Positions 25,844 to 34,450 of a DNA stretch of 64,000 nucleotides are shown here, piece by piece (within the stretch, counting starts at the first letter, position 1; every line of letters begins with the position of its first letter). The notes below the pieces were generated by a model, which saw only the letters and a list, made by a program, of their open reading frames with translations, searched no databases and was not told where the DNA came from. The stretch lies in the NCBI RefSeq assembly GCF_900156465.1, contig NZ_LT707064.1:4727001-4791000 (forward strand), written 5' to 3'. Position numbers and translations under genes: made by a program. This DNA comes from Pseudomonas sp. 7SR1. Its GTDB lineage: Bacteria; Pseudomonadota; Gammaproteobacteria; Pseudomonadales; Pseudomonadaceae.

Positions 25844-28404
25844 CAGAGCACCTCCTCGGTGACGGGAATCAGGTGAAGTTCGCCGGCATGAACCGGCCGG
25901 CGCTGGCCGCGTTCCCTGACGAAATGGACATCCGGGTCGCCGCGGCCATCGTTGACGAAGGTACGGAAACGCTTGAGCTTTTCCGGGTCTTTCAGGGCAT
26001 TGGCCCACTCGCATTCGTAGCGGTCGACCACCAGTTGCATCTGGGCTTCGAGCTCGGTGCCCAGGCCCAGGCTGTCATGGATGATCACGTCCTTGAGGTA
26101 GTCCAGGCCGCCCTCCAGGCTTTCGCGCCAGACCGATGTGCGCTGCAGCTTGTCGGCGGTGCGGATGTAGAACATCAGGAAGCGGTCGATGTAGCGGATC
26201 AGGGCTTCGTCGTCCAGGTCGGTGGCGAACAGCTCCGCATGCCGTGGACGCATACCCCCATTACCGGCCACGTAGAGGTTCCAGCCCTTCTCGGTGGCGA
26301 TCACGCCGACGTCCTTGCTCTGGGCCTCGGCGCACTCGCGGGTGCAACCGGATACGGCGAACTTGAGCTTGTGAGGCGAACGCAGGCCCTTGTAGCGATC
26401 TTCGATAGTCAGGGCCATCTGCACGCTGTCCTGCACACCGTAGCGGCACCAGGTGCTGCCGACGCAGGATTTCACCGTACGGGTGGATTTGCCGTAGGCA
26501 TGCCCGGTTTCGAAGCCGGCCTCGATCAGCTCGGCCCAGATGTCCGGCAGCTGGTGCAACTGGGCGCCGAACAGGTCGATGCGCTGGCCACCGGTGATCT
26601 TGGTGTAAAGGTCATATTTCTTGGCGACCACGCCGATGGCGATCAGCTTGTCAGCGGTGATCTCGCCACCGGCGATCCGGGGCACCACCGAATAGGTACC
26701 GTTCTTCTGCATGTTCGCCATGAAGGTGTCGTTGGTGTCCTGCAACGGCACCAGTGACGGGTCCATGATCGGCTGGTTCCAGCAGGAGGCCAGGATCGAG
26801 CCAACCGCCGGCTTGCAGAGGTCGCAGCCGGTGTGCCCGCGACCGTGCTTGGCCAGCAGCTCCTCGAAACTGATGATGCCTTCCACCCGCACCAGCGCGT
26901 ACAGCTCCTGCCGGGTGTAGGCGAAATGTTCGCACAGGCTCTTGTCGACGCTGACGCCACGGGCGACCAGCTCGTGTTCGAACACCTGCTTGACCAACGC
27001 GGCACAGCCGCCGCAACCGGTGCCGGCCTTGGTGTCGCACTTCAGTTGTCCGAGATCGGTGCAACCGCTGTCGATGGCCGAGCAGATCGACCCCTTGGTG
27101 ACGTTGTGGCACGAGCAGATCGTGGCGGTTTCGGGCAACGCCGCCGGGCCCAGTGTCGGAGCGCCGGCAGACGACGGCAGGATCAGGCTGGCGGCATCCT
27201 TGGGCAGCGCGATGCCGTTCTGCATGTATTGCAACAGCGTGTCGTAGTAACTGTTGTCACCCACCAGCACCGCGCCGATCACTCGCTTGCCGGCGGCGTC
27301 CACCACCAGTCGCCGATAGCTGGCGCTGGTTTCGTCGATGAACTGGAAGCTGCGCGAGCCTGGGGTGTTGCCATGGGCATCACCGATGGAACCGACGTCC
27401 ACGCCAAGCAGTTTCAGCTTGGTGGACATGTCGGCACCGGTGAACGGCTCGGCATTTTCACCGCACAGTCGTGCCGCGACACTGCGGGCCATCTGGTAAC
27501 CCGGAGCGACCAGGCCGAAGATGCTGCCGTTCCAGGCGGCGCATTCGCCGATGGCGTAGATGTCCGGATCGCAGGTCATGCACTGGTCATCGATGACCAC
27601 GCCACCGCGTGGGCCGATGGGCAATCCGCTCTGGCGCGCCAGGGCGTCCTGGGCACGGATACCGGCGGAGAACACGATGAAATCGGTTTCCAGGAAATCA
27701 TCGTCACCGAAATTCATCCGGTAGCGATACTGCTCACCGGCGGTAATGGACTGGGTTCCCTTGGACAGGTGCACACCGACACCCAGCATCTCGATACGGG
27801 CCTTGAGCGCCAGGCCGCCCCGCTCGTCCAGTTGCACCGGCATCAACCGTGGCGCGAACTCCACCACATGGGCTTCCAGGCCGAGGGTCTTGAGGGCATT
27901 GGCCGCTTCCAGGCCCAACAGGCCGCCACCGACCACCACGCCGCGACGGGCATTGCCGGCAGCGGCGCGAATGGCATCGAGGTCCTCGAGGGTGCGATAG
28001 ACCAGGCAGGCATCGCCTTGGGCACCCTGGATCGGTGGCACGAACGGGTAGGACCCGGTGGCGAGTACCAACTTGTCGTAGCTGATGCGATCCCCGGCAA
28101 TCACCACCTGGCGCGCCTGGCGATCGATCTCCTGGACAGGTACGCCCAGGTGCAGGGTGACGCCTGGCGTCTGGTACAGCGACGCTTCGCCGAGGGCCAG
28201 GGACTCGGCATCACGACCTGAAAAATACTCGGACAGGTGCACACGGTCATAGGCACGCATCGGCTCTTCGCTGAACACGTGCACGCGGTAATGGTTGAGG
28301 GCACCGCGCTCGATCAGTTGCTCGACGCAGTGATGGCCGACCATGCCATTGCCGATCACGATCAGCGTTTGCAGCTTGTTCAGGGAAGCGACGTTGGAAT
28401 TCAT
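25843..28404 (-). CDS. nirB: NADH-dependent assimilatory nitrite reductase large subunit
   Basis: 853 residues, the usual NirB length. The N-terminal ~400 are a pyridine nucleotide-disulphide oxidoreductase (VIGNGMVGHHCVEQL; VVGGGLLGLEAANAL; DPDIYAIGECAAW). Next come BFD-type [2Fe-2S] cysteines (CSCHNVTKGSIC, GTGCGGCAAL, GCDLCKPAV). The C-terminal part is the siroheme/[4Fe-4S] reductase with cluster ligands in SCVGSTWCRYG and SGCTRECAEA. ATG 28404 (MNSNVASLNKLQ) is preferred over upstream in-frame codons. The 5' leader carries an antitermination device (28452-28609) and a sigma-54 promoter. Confidence 0.95.
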   Translation of the reverse strand: MNSNVASLNKLQTLIVIGNGMVGHHCVEQLIERGALNHYRVHVFSEEPMRAYDRVHLSEYFSGRDAESLALGEASLYQTPGVTLHLGVPVQEIDRQARQVVIAGDRISYDKLVLATGSYPFVPPIQGAQGDACLVYRTLEDLDAIRAAAGNARRGVVVGGGLLGLEAANALKTLGLEAHVVEFAPRLMPVQLDERGGLALKARIEMLGVGVHLSKGTQSITAGEQYRYRMNFGDDDFLETDFIVFSAGIRAQDALARQSGLPIGPRGGVVIDDQCMTCDPDIYAIGECAAWNGSIFGLVAPGYQMARSVAARLCGENAEPFTGADMSTKLKLLGVDVGSIGDAHGNTPGSRSFQFIDETSASYRRLVVDAAGKRVIGAVLVGDNSYYDTLLQYMQNGIALPKDAASLILPSSAGAPTLGPAALPETATICSCHNVTKGSICSAIDSGCTDLGQLKCDTKAGTGCGGCAALVKQVFEHELVARGVSVDKSLCEHFAYTRQELYALVRVEGIISFEELLAKHGRGHTGCDLCKPAVGSILASCWNQPIMDPSLVPLQDTNDTFMANMQKNGTYSVVPRIAGGEITADKLIAIGVVAKKYDLYTKITGGQRIDLFGAQLHQLPDIWAELIEAGFETGHAYGKSTRTVKSCVGSTWCRYGVQDSVQMALTIEDRYKGLRSPHKLKFAVSGCTRECAEAQSKDVGVIATEKGWNLYVAGNGGMRPRHAELFATDLDDEALIRYIDRFLMFYIRTADKLQRTSVWRESLEGGLDYLKDVIIHDSLGLGTELEAQMQLVVDRYECEWANALKDPEKLKRFRTFVNDGRGDPDVHFVRERGQRRPVHAGELHLIPVTEEVL

Positions 28405-28451
28405 ATAAAGCACCCGACAAAAGCCCATCACGGTTTTTGAAAGCAAAAAAA

Positions 28452-28487
28452 AAAGACGCCTGAAACCTTGCGGTTCCAGGCGTCTTT
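28452..28487 (-). terminator. Intrinsic terminator in the nirB leader
   Basis: An 11-bp stem AAAGACGCCTG/CAGGCGTCTTT (28452-28462, 28477-28487), extended by AACC/GGTT around a TTGC-type loop, is followed on the minus strand by an uninterrupted run of T. It lies 48 bp before the nirB start and after the promoter, so it would stop transcription unless overcome. Confidence 0.85.
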
Positions 28488-28554
28488 GCCTGTTCTGTGC
28501 GGTATCGGCCCGGCGACTGCGCCTCGACCTACCGTTATTTCCCCGACCTGCTGG

Positions 28555-28609
28555 CGTTCGATCTTCGTTGACCGACGGGGCTGCCCACTCGATTGCATTC
28601 GCGGTGGGC
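28555..28609 (-). ncRNA. Candidate ANTAR-target two-hairpin RNA motif (NasT antitermination leader)
   Basis: Two hairpins 5 nt apart on the minus strand. The upstream one (28583-28609) has arms GCCCAC/GTGGGC and an apical region containing AATGCA. The downstream one (28555-28577) has a CGTCGGTC/GATCGAACG stem closing the hexaloop AACGAA. Both hexamers have A at position 1 and G at position 4, the ANTAR recognition rule; the first hairpin has weak pairing next to its loop. Established knowledge: NasT-type ANTAR proteins antiterminate nitrate/nitrite assimilation leaders in Pseudomonas and Azotobacter. Confidence 0.65.
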
Positions 28610-28622
28610 CTGGTCACCCTCT

Positions 28623-28639
28623 TGCAGCGAGCGTGCCAA
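28623..28639 (-). promoter_or_regulatory. Sigma-54 promoter of nirBD
   Basis: Minus strand TTGGCACG-CTCG-CTGCA has the GG-N10-GC spacing and 11 of 12 positions of the TGGCACG-N4-TTGCA consensus. Transcription would start near 28612, a few bases before the first ANTAR hairpin. Nitrogen-limitation control through NtrC is implied, though I do not see a clear NtrC enhancer site. Confidence 0.75.
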
Positions 28640-28950
28640 ACCTTGCGTGCAACGCCTCGGTCATGCCCAGAGTGCCCAGCCGCCCCTTGTGGAATCGGGT
28701 CCTGCAGCGAACCTGTCGCCTTGGTGAGCCATGGCCAGGACCTGCGCCGCCACCGCCGACGCCTGCCTTCCCATGGTGCGAATCCTCACCTGCGGCTTCA
28801 TAAAAGTGCAGCTATCCCTGCCTGGGCAAAAAATGCTGAACCATCGCCAACTCGGATTTTCACAATAGACAGGAGCCGGCCACGGCACTGCCCAGACCCA
28901 GCGCAGCCGCCAGGCCAGGTTACTGTCCAACCCGAAAGAGGAGATCAACG
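28640..28950. other. Divergent upstream region of nirBD and the CBS gene, no gene seen
   Basis: About 310 bp upstream of the nirBD sigma-54 promoter and of the CBS gene at 28951. I find no convincing open frame, NtrC palindrome or Anr box in it. The CBS gene has a strong AGAGGAG ribosome site at 28938-28944. Confidence 0.5.
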
Positions 28951-29364
28951 ATGAAAGTCAATGAAATCATGAGTCGGGAAATTCGCACGGTTTCACCCGA
29001 TACGCCGCTGCGCGAGATCGCACTGATCATGCGCCAGGCCGACATCGGCGCGCTGATCATCAACCAGGACGACCGCATGGCCGGGATGATCACCGACCGC
29101 GACCTGGTGATTCGCGCCATGGCCGACGGCATGGACCTGAACACCCCGGTCAGCCGGATCATGAGCGACGAGGTGCGCTACTGCTTCGAAGACGAAGAAG
29201 TCGACCATGTCGCCAAGAACATGGCCCAGCTGGAAAAACGTCGCCTGCCGGTGGTAAACCGCGACAAGCGGCTGGTGGGCATGGTGTCGCTGGCCAACGT
29301 CGCCAGCTGCAACGCCGACAAGCTCAGTGCCAACCTGCTGCGGGGCGTGGCGCGGCCTCACTGA
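28951..29364 (+). CDS. Tandem CBS-domain protein
   Basis: 137 residues: two CBS domains (MSREIRTVSPDTPLREIALIMRQADIGALIINQDDRMAGMITDRDLV and a second with YCFEDEEVDHVAKNMAQLEKRRLPVVNRDKRLVGMVSLANV). It differs clearly from the CBS protein at 24942, so it is not a recent duplicate. It lies 50 bp before the SDR gene on the same strand and may be cotranscribed. Probable nucleotide-binding sensor; partner unknown. Confidence 0.88.
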   Translation: MKVNEIMSREIRTVSPDTPLREIALIMRQADIGALIINQDDRMAGMITDRDLVIRAMADGMDLNTPVSRIMSDEVRYCFEDEEVDHVAKNMAQLEKRRLPVVNRDKRLVGMVSLANVASCNADKLSANLLRGVARPH

Positions 29365-29414
29365 TGCTACCGCACCGGCCATCGGGCAGAGATCATTGAA
29401 TTGGAAGAAACGCA

Positions 29415-30398
29415 ATGGATGAGCCAAACCCGCCGGTGGTGGTGATCTGCGGCGGCAGCGCCGGTGTCGGTCGCGCGACGGCCCACCGGTTCGCCGCCGC
29501 CGGTTATCGGGTCGGCCTGCTGGCCCGGGGCGCCCAAGCCCTGGCCGACACCGAAGATGAACTGCAGCAGCGCGGCACGCGGACCCTGGGCATCGGCGTC
29601 GACGTGGCCGACGCCGCGGCCGTGCTCGAAGCGGCGCGACGCATCGAGCACGAGCTGGGCCCGGTGCAGGTCTGGATCAACTGCGCCATGACCACGGTGT
29701 TTTCCCCTGTCCGCCAACTCAGCGCCGAGGAAATCCAGCGGGTGACGTCGGTGACCTACCTGGGCACCGTCCACGGCACGATGGCGGCACTGGCGCTCAT
29801 GGAGCCGCGTGATCGCGGGGTGATCATCCAGGTCGGCTCGGCACTGGCCTACCGCGCCATTCCGTTGCAGGCGGCGTATTGCGGGGCCAAGTTCGCCGTC
29901 CGCGGGTTTACCGACTCACTGCGCTGCGAACTGCTTCATGCCCGCAGCGGTATCCGCGTCTGCATGGTCCAGCTGCCCGCCATCAATACCCCACAGTTCG
30001 ATTGGGCACGCAATAAACTCGACAAGCGCCCGCAACCGGTTCCGCCCATCCACGATCCGGACGTCGCCGCCCGGGCGATCCTCAGCGTGGTACGACGCAC
30101 GCCCAGGGAACTGTGGTTGGGCGCGGCGTCGGTGAAGGCCATTGTCGGTACTTGCCTGATGCCCGGCCTGCTCGACCGCCTGCTTGCCCGCAGGGCCTGC
30201 ACCGGCCAGATGACCCGGGAAGACGACGACGGGCAACGGCCGGACAATCTGTTCGAGTCGCAGCAATCGCTGCACCGGATCCAGGGCCGGTTCAGCGGGC
30301 AATCACGGGCAGACGCACTGGCCTTGAGCTCCACCCAAGTGTCCGCATTGCTACTGGTGGTCTGCGGTCTCCTGGCGGTCACCCTGCTGCTGTTCTGA
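29415..30398 (+). CDS. Short-chain dehydrogenase/reductase with C-terminal membrane anchor
   Basis: 327 residues. Rossmann motif ICGGSAGVGRATAHRFAAAGY, WINCAMT in place of the common NNAG, catalytic Ser in VGSALAY and the YxxxK pair in AAYCGAKFAVRGF. The C-terminal ~100 residues end in one hydrophobic segment (VSALLLVVCGLLAVTLLLF), so the enzyme is tail-anchored with its catalytic domain in the cytoplasm. This SDR type is often grouped with stress and trehalose genes in pseudomonads. Its 3' end overlaps the convergent GH13 gene by 48 bp. The substrate is unknown. Confidence 0.85.
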   Translation: MDEPNPPVVVICGGSAGVGRATAHRFAAAGYRVGLLARGAQALADTEDELQQRGTRTLGIGVDVADAAAVLEAARRIEHELGPVQVWINCAMTTVFSPVRQLSAEEIQRVTSVTYLGTVHGTMAALALMEPRDRGVIIQVGSALAYRAIPLQAAYCGAKFAVRGFTDSLRCELLHARSGIRVCMVQLPAINTPQFDWARNKLDKRPQPVPPIHDPDVAARAILSVVRRTPRELWLGAASVKAIVGTCLMPGLLDRLLARRACTGQMTREDDDGQRPDNLFESQQSLHRIQGRFSGQSRADALALSSTQVSALLLVVCGLLAVTLLLF

Positions 30399-31991
30399 GC
30401 CTGCGTAGCGAAACCAGCGATAACCATAGCCACAAAGACTCATGCTGGCACCCTCGGGCGCGGGATATGGGCTGTCTGAAACGATTTCCTCGAAGCCCTC
30501 CAGGTCCGTCTGCAAACGTACCTCGACAGTCTCTGGGCCGAGATTGGCCAGCATCACCGAAGTGGCCTGGCCGACATGGGCAATGGCGAACACGGCGCGA
30601 TGGTCTGCCGTCAACAACTGCGCCTCGCCGTTCCCCACTTCCGACAGCCCTGAGCGAGCCCATAGCAGGCGACGTGTGCGAGCCAGCAGCGACTCGGGGT
30701 CGTCCTGCTGCCGTGCGACGTTCAGGTGCGTATAGGCGAACGGCCCGTGTTCGATCAAAGGAGCAGCCAAATGATGGGCCGAGGAAAATCCCGCGTTGGC
30801 TTCGGCGTTCCATTGCATGGGAGTGCGCACCGAAAGCCGCTCGGGGCGCGACAAGTCATCGCCCATGCCGATCTCCTCGCCATAGCGCACGATTGGCGTA
30901 CCGGGAAGCGACAACAATAGCGACTGGGCCAGTGCCTGGCGGCGCACGTCACCTTCGAGCATGGGGGCCAGGCGCCGGCGAATCCCGCGCCCATACAGGC
31001 GCATGTCCGGCTCCGGCGCGAAGGCCTGCATCACTTCCTCACGTTCCTCTTCGCTCAGACGCTCCAGGTCCAGCTCGTCGTGATTGCGCAACCACACCGC
31101 ATAATGGGCGCCGTCCGGCGGGGCGGGGCGGCGGGCAATGGCGCGTTGCAACGGTTGCGCCTCGCCCCGGGCCAGCGCCAGGAAAATATGGTTGTTGACC
31201 CAGAAATCCAGCACCAGCCCCAGACGATCCCCCGCTCCGAAGTAGTGGCTGTAACGTTCTGGCTCGACATCCACCTCCCCCATCAAGATCCCTTCGGGGT
31301 TGATACGGATCATGCATCTGTAAAGCCTTTCGAGCAGCCAGACCCCCTGCTCCTCGTCACCGCCGCCGGCCTGTTCCACCAGGTGCGAAGCGGCATCCAG
31401 GCGAAAACCGGCGATCCCCAGCTCCAGCCAGTGGACCATGATCCGTTCGATGTCCTCGACAACTCGCGGGTTGGCAAGGTTGAGGTCCGGCTCATGCCGA
31501 TAGAACAGGTGGCGATAATACTGTCCGGCCTCTTCGTCCCACTGCCAGATGCTGTCCTCCACCGAGGGAAAGATCGGCTGGTTGCCATCGTCCACGGGGG
31601 TATCGGACCACAGGTAATAATCGCGATAGACACTGTTTCTATCGCGCCGCGCCCGCTGGAACCAGGGATGCTGGTCGCAAGTGTGCTGCACCACCAACTC
31701 GAGGATCACCCGTATGCCGCGCTCCCCGGCCTTGACAATCAACTGGCGCAAGTCCTCTTCGCTGCCGAAACGAGGGTCCAGCGCCAGGAAGTCGCTGACA
31801 TCGTAGCCTGCATCCTTGAATGGCGAGCGGTACAGCGGCATCAGCCAGAGCGCGCCTACCCCCAGTGCCTGCAGATAATCGAGCTGGCGGATGATGCCCT
31901 TGAGGTCGCCCCGGCCATCACCGTTGCTGTCGTAGAACAAGGAAGGATCGATCTGGTAGATCAAGGTGTTGCGGTGCCAATTGGCTTTCAT
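30351..31991 (-). CDS. GH13 family enzyme, trehalose synthase-like
   Basis: 546 residues with the GH13 (beta/alpha)8 barrel. Nucleophile Asp in GFRLDAASH, acid/base Glu in ILMGEVDVEP and the third Asp in LRNHDELDL are intact, and the last motif is typical of trehalose synthase (maltose-trehalose mutase). Conserved region I is unusual: ELVVQH instead of DxVxNH (Asp to Glu, Asn to Gln). There is no maltokinase fusion, unlike the large TreS of many pseudomonads. ATG 31991 follows GAGGAG, 10 bp after the alpha-glucosidase-like gene, so the two form an operon. A role in trehalose or maltose metabolism under stress is inferred. Confidence 0.8.
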   Translation of the reverse strand: MKANWHRNTLIYQIDPSLFYDSNGDGRGDLKGIIRQLDYLQALGVGALWLMPLYRSPFKDAGYDVSDFLALDPRFGSEEDLRQLIVKAGERGIRVILELVVQHTCDQHPWFQRARRDRNSVYRDYYLWSDTPVDDGNQPIFPSVEDSIWQWDEEAGQYYRHLFYRHEPDLNLANPRVVEDIERIMVHWLELGIAGFRLDAASHLVEQAGGGDEEQGVWLLERLYRCMIRINPEGILMGEVDVEPERYSHYFGAGDRLGLVLDFWVNNHIFLALARGEAQPLQRAIARRPAPPDGAHYAVWLRNHDELDLERLSEEEREEVMQAFAPEPDMRLYGRGIRRRLAPMLEGDVRRQALAQSLLLSLPGTPIVRYGEEIGMGDDLSRPERLSVRTPMQWNAEANAGFSSAHHLAAPLIEHGPFAYTHLNVARQQDDPESLLARTRRLLWARSGLSEVGNGEAQLLTADHRAVFAIAHVGQATSVMLANLGPETVEVRLQTDLEGFEEIVSDSPYPAPEGASMSLCGYGYRWFRYAGSEQQQGDRQETADHQ

Positions 31992-32001
31992 TGCAGACTC
32001 C

Positions 32002-33525
32002 TCAACGGCACAGGATCAGCGCCTGCTCAGGGTTCAATCGACCGCTGAACGGCTGGCCTTCGCCCTGCCCGTCGCTGGCGATTTCCACTCGCCAGGGGGT
32101 GGCCAGGGGAAAGGCGTGTTCACTGTCGGCGAAATTGATGCACACCAACCTTTCGTCAGCCTCGTGATGGCGCCGGTAGGCCAGGACCTGTGGATGCGAC
32201 GGCAGCTCTTCCCAGTCCCCCAGGCACAAGGCCGTGCTGCGCCTGCGACAAGCCAGGAGCCGTCGGTACAGCGCCAGGGTGGAATCGGCGGCGCTCTCCT
32301 GGGCCTGTACTGAAAGAACGTCGGCATCCGCGGCAAAGGGCAGCCAAGGCGTCGGTCCCCAGCCATGGGGTGCCTGGACGGTCCATGGCAATGGCGCCCG
32401 GCTGCCGTCCCTCCCGCCAGGGTCGACGCGCGTCCGGGCGGTAACGACGGTATCCTCCAGGCCCAGTTCCTCGCCCTGGTAGATGAAGGGCGTGCCGCGC
32501 AAGGTCAACAACATCACGGCGGCCGCACGGGCACGGCGCAGGGAGCCACCATAGCGGCTGCGATGACGGCTGTTGTCGTGATTGGACAGCACCCAGGTCG
32601 GCCAAGCCTGCAACGGTCCGAGGTCGGCTTCCACCTCGCGTATGCACATGCGCAACACCACCGGATCCCAGGGGGCGTCCAAAGGCGGAAAATTGAAGGA
32701 CATGTGCAATTCGTCGCTGGCGCCGTAATAGGCAGCCACCCGGGCGGTGGAGCGAATGTTCACCTCACCGATCAGGACGCGGTCTCCGGGGTAGCTGTCC
32801 ACCAGCCGGCGCAGGCCGCGCAGCACCTCATGGCTGTATGGCTGGTCGTTGATCTTGACCATGGGTTCGCCGGCCAGGCAGCGCGGGTCGTCGGCGAAAC
32901 TCTGGTCCTTGCCCACGCAATGCACGACGTCGACGCGAAAGCCGTCCACCCCGCGCGCCAGCCAGAAATGCAGCACCTGGTGCATGGCCGCCACCACTTG
33001 GGGGTGGTGCCAATTGAGATCGGGCTGCTGGGGCAGGAAGAAGTGCAGGTAGTACTGCTGACTGGTTTCATCCCAGGTCCAGGCGCTGCCACCCTCTATG
33101 GAGGCGCGCCAGTTGTTGGGCTGGTCGCGCCAGATATACCAGTCGCGCCTGGGATTATCACGACTGGCCCGGGACTCGATGAACCACGGATGCTGGTCGG
33201 AGGTGTGATTGGGCACGAAATCCAGGAGCACTTTCAGGCCGCGCTCATGGGCCTGGGCGATCAACTCGTCCAGGTCGGCCAGGCTGCCGAACAACGGATC
33301 GACATCGGTGTAGTCGCATATATCGTAGCCGGCATCGCACATGGGTGAAGGATAGATCGGCGACAACCACAGGGCGTCGACCCCGAGGCGTTGCAAGTGA
33401 TCCAGGCGCGTTATCAGTCCGGCAAGGTCCCCTACGCCATCGCCGTTGGCATCGGCAAACGAGCGAGGATAGACCTGATAGACCACAGCGCTCTTCCACC
33501 AGGGCGAATGGAAGGAGTTGGGCAT
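32002..33525 (-). CDS. GH13 alpha-glucosidase-like enzyme
   Basis: 507 residues. The N-terminus (WWKSAVVYQVYPRSFADANGDGVGDLAGL) and region I (DFVPNHTSDQHPWF) are those of oligo-1,6/alpha-1,4-glucosidases. Catalytic residues lie in GFRVDVVHC (Asp), LIGEVNIRS (Glu) and SNHDNSRH (Asp). No signal peptide is present, so it acts on cytoplasmic oligosaccharides. ATG 33525 follows AAAGGAGG. First gene of a two-gene operon with the trehalose synthase-like enzyme. Confidence 0.88.
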   Translation of the reverse strand: MPNSFHSPWWKSAVVYQVYPRSFADANGDGVGDLAGLITRLDHLQRLGVDALWLSPIYPSPMCDAGYDICDYTDVDPLFGSLADLDELIAQAHERGLKVLLDFVPNHTSDQHPWFIESRASRDNPRRDWYIWRDQPNNWRASIEGGSAWTWDETSQQYYLHFFLPQQPDLNWHHPQVVAAMHQVLHFWLARGVDGFRVDVVHCVGKDQSFADDPRCLAGEPMVKINDQPYSHEVLRGLRRLVDSYPGDRVLIGEVNIRSTARVAAYYGASDELHMSFNFPPLDAPWDPVVLRMCIREVEADLGPLQAWPTWVLSNHDNSRHRSRYGGSLRRARAAAVMLLTLRGTPFIYQGEELGLEDTVVTARTRVDPGGRDGSRAPLPWTVQAPHGWGPTPWLPFAADADVLSVQAQESAADSTLALYRRLLACRRRSTALCLGDWEELPSHPQVLAYRRHHEADERLVCINFADSEHAFPLATPWRVEIASDGQGEGQPFSGRLNPEQALILCR

Positions 33526-33738
33526 GTCGCCTCCTTTTATCGCGATGTCGGGAGCGCAAGACCGCAGCCCGCCTGGCGTCCCCCGTGTCACAGACTGTAT
33601 TGCAGGCCTTGGTTAAGAACCGGGAAACGAACCGAGGGTTCATTTTTTGATGGGCAGGCCGGGTTGCGACGGGGCAAGCCATCCGGACAATCCCCGTGGA
33701 ACGCGGCGGCTCCGGATGGTGATCCGCTGAGCGGCGGG

Positions 33739-34365
33739 TCAGCTTGCGGGCGCGTCAAGGGTCCGCGTGACCATCGCGACGATGTTCACGAAAAGCTCCT
33801 CCTTGGCCTGCGCCGCGCTGAGCTCACCGCCGGCCGCCGCGTTGGACAACGCCTCCGCGGCCCCGAGCATGGCCCGCAGGGCCGCCTGGCCGATGCCCCG
33901 GGGGCCGGCGTACGGCGCCAGGACATCACGGCATTTCTCCAGGAAAACCGCCTCGTACTCGCGCTTGATGCGCTCCAGCTCAGGCGAACTTTCCAACGCC
34001 GCCACCACCCCGGGAGTCTCCCGACCCTGTTGCTGTACGCAGTCGACATAGGCAGAAGCGATCACCGCCGCCCGGCCCTGCAGGGTGGGTTCGCTCGCCT
34101 CCAGGGCCGTCTCCATGAGGGCGCTCTGGCGCGCGTCGTAATCCTGGTAAAGCGCGGCCAGGAGCCCTGGCCGGGTGACGAAGTGGTCGTACACGATGGG
34201 CTTGGTCACGCCGGCCTGTTCCGCGAGTCGCGCCAGGGTCAGCGCTTCGCTGCCCTCCTCGCGCACGAGCCGCCAGGCGACATCCAATAACTGCCGTTGC
34301 CGGTCCTCCCGGGAAAGACGGCGACGGGGAGGAACGGAAGATGAGGGTTGTTCAAGGCTTGACAT
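33739..34365 (-). CDS. TetR-family transcriptional regulator
   Basis: 208 residues. HTH at about residues 20-65 (RQLLDVAWRLVREEG, LAEQAGVTKPIVYDHFVTRPGLLAAL), followed by a helical ligand domain with a Gly/Ala-rich C-terminus. It is divergent from the flavodoxin-like reductase gene at 34451. The 13-bp inverted repeat TTACC-AAA-GGTAA lies between the two starts, so it likely represses both genes. The inducer is unknown; redox-active quinones would fit the target. Confidence 0.85.
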   Translation of the reverse strand: MSSLEQPSSSVPPRRRLSREDRQRQLLDVAWRLVREEGSEALTLARLAEQAGVTKPIVYDHFVTRPGLLAALYQDYDARQSALMETALEASEPTLQGRAAVIASAYVDCVQQQGRETPGVVAALESSPELERIKREYEAVFLEKCRDVLAPYAGPRGIGQAALRAMLGAAEALSNAAAGGELSAAQAKEELFVNIVAMVTRTLDAPAS

Positions 34366-34386
34366 GCTTACTTTACCAACCGTAAC

Positions 34387-34399
34387 TTACCAAAGGTAA
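34387..34399. promoter_or_regulatory. Candidate TetR operator between divergent genes
   Basis: Inverted repeat TTACC-AAA-GGTAA, within a stretch that also repeats GTAACTTA at 34383-34390 and 34396-34403. It is centred between the TetR start (34365) and the reductase start (34451). Confidence 0.6.
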
Positions 34400-34450
34400 C
34401 TTAACCGAAGCATAACGCGTTCCCGTCCTTACCGCAGCAGGAGATTGACC

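Noticed and set aside
28640..28870. NtrC enhancer palindromes upstream of nirBD
   Set aside because: Only partial GCAC or GGTG half-sites were found, none in correct GCACC-N5-GGTGC arrangement.
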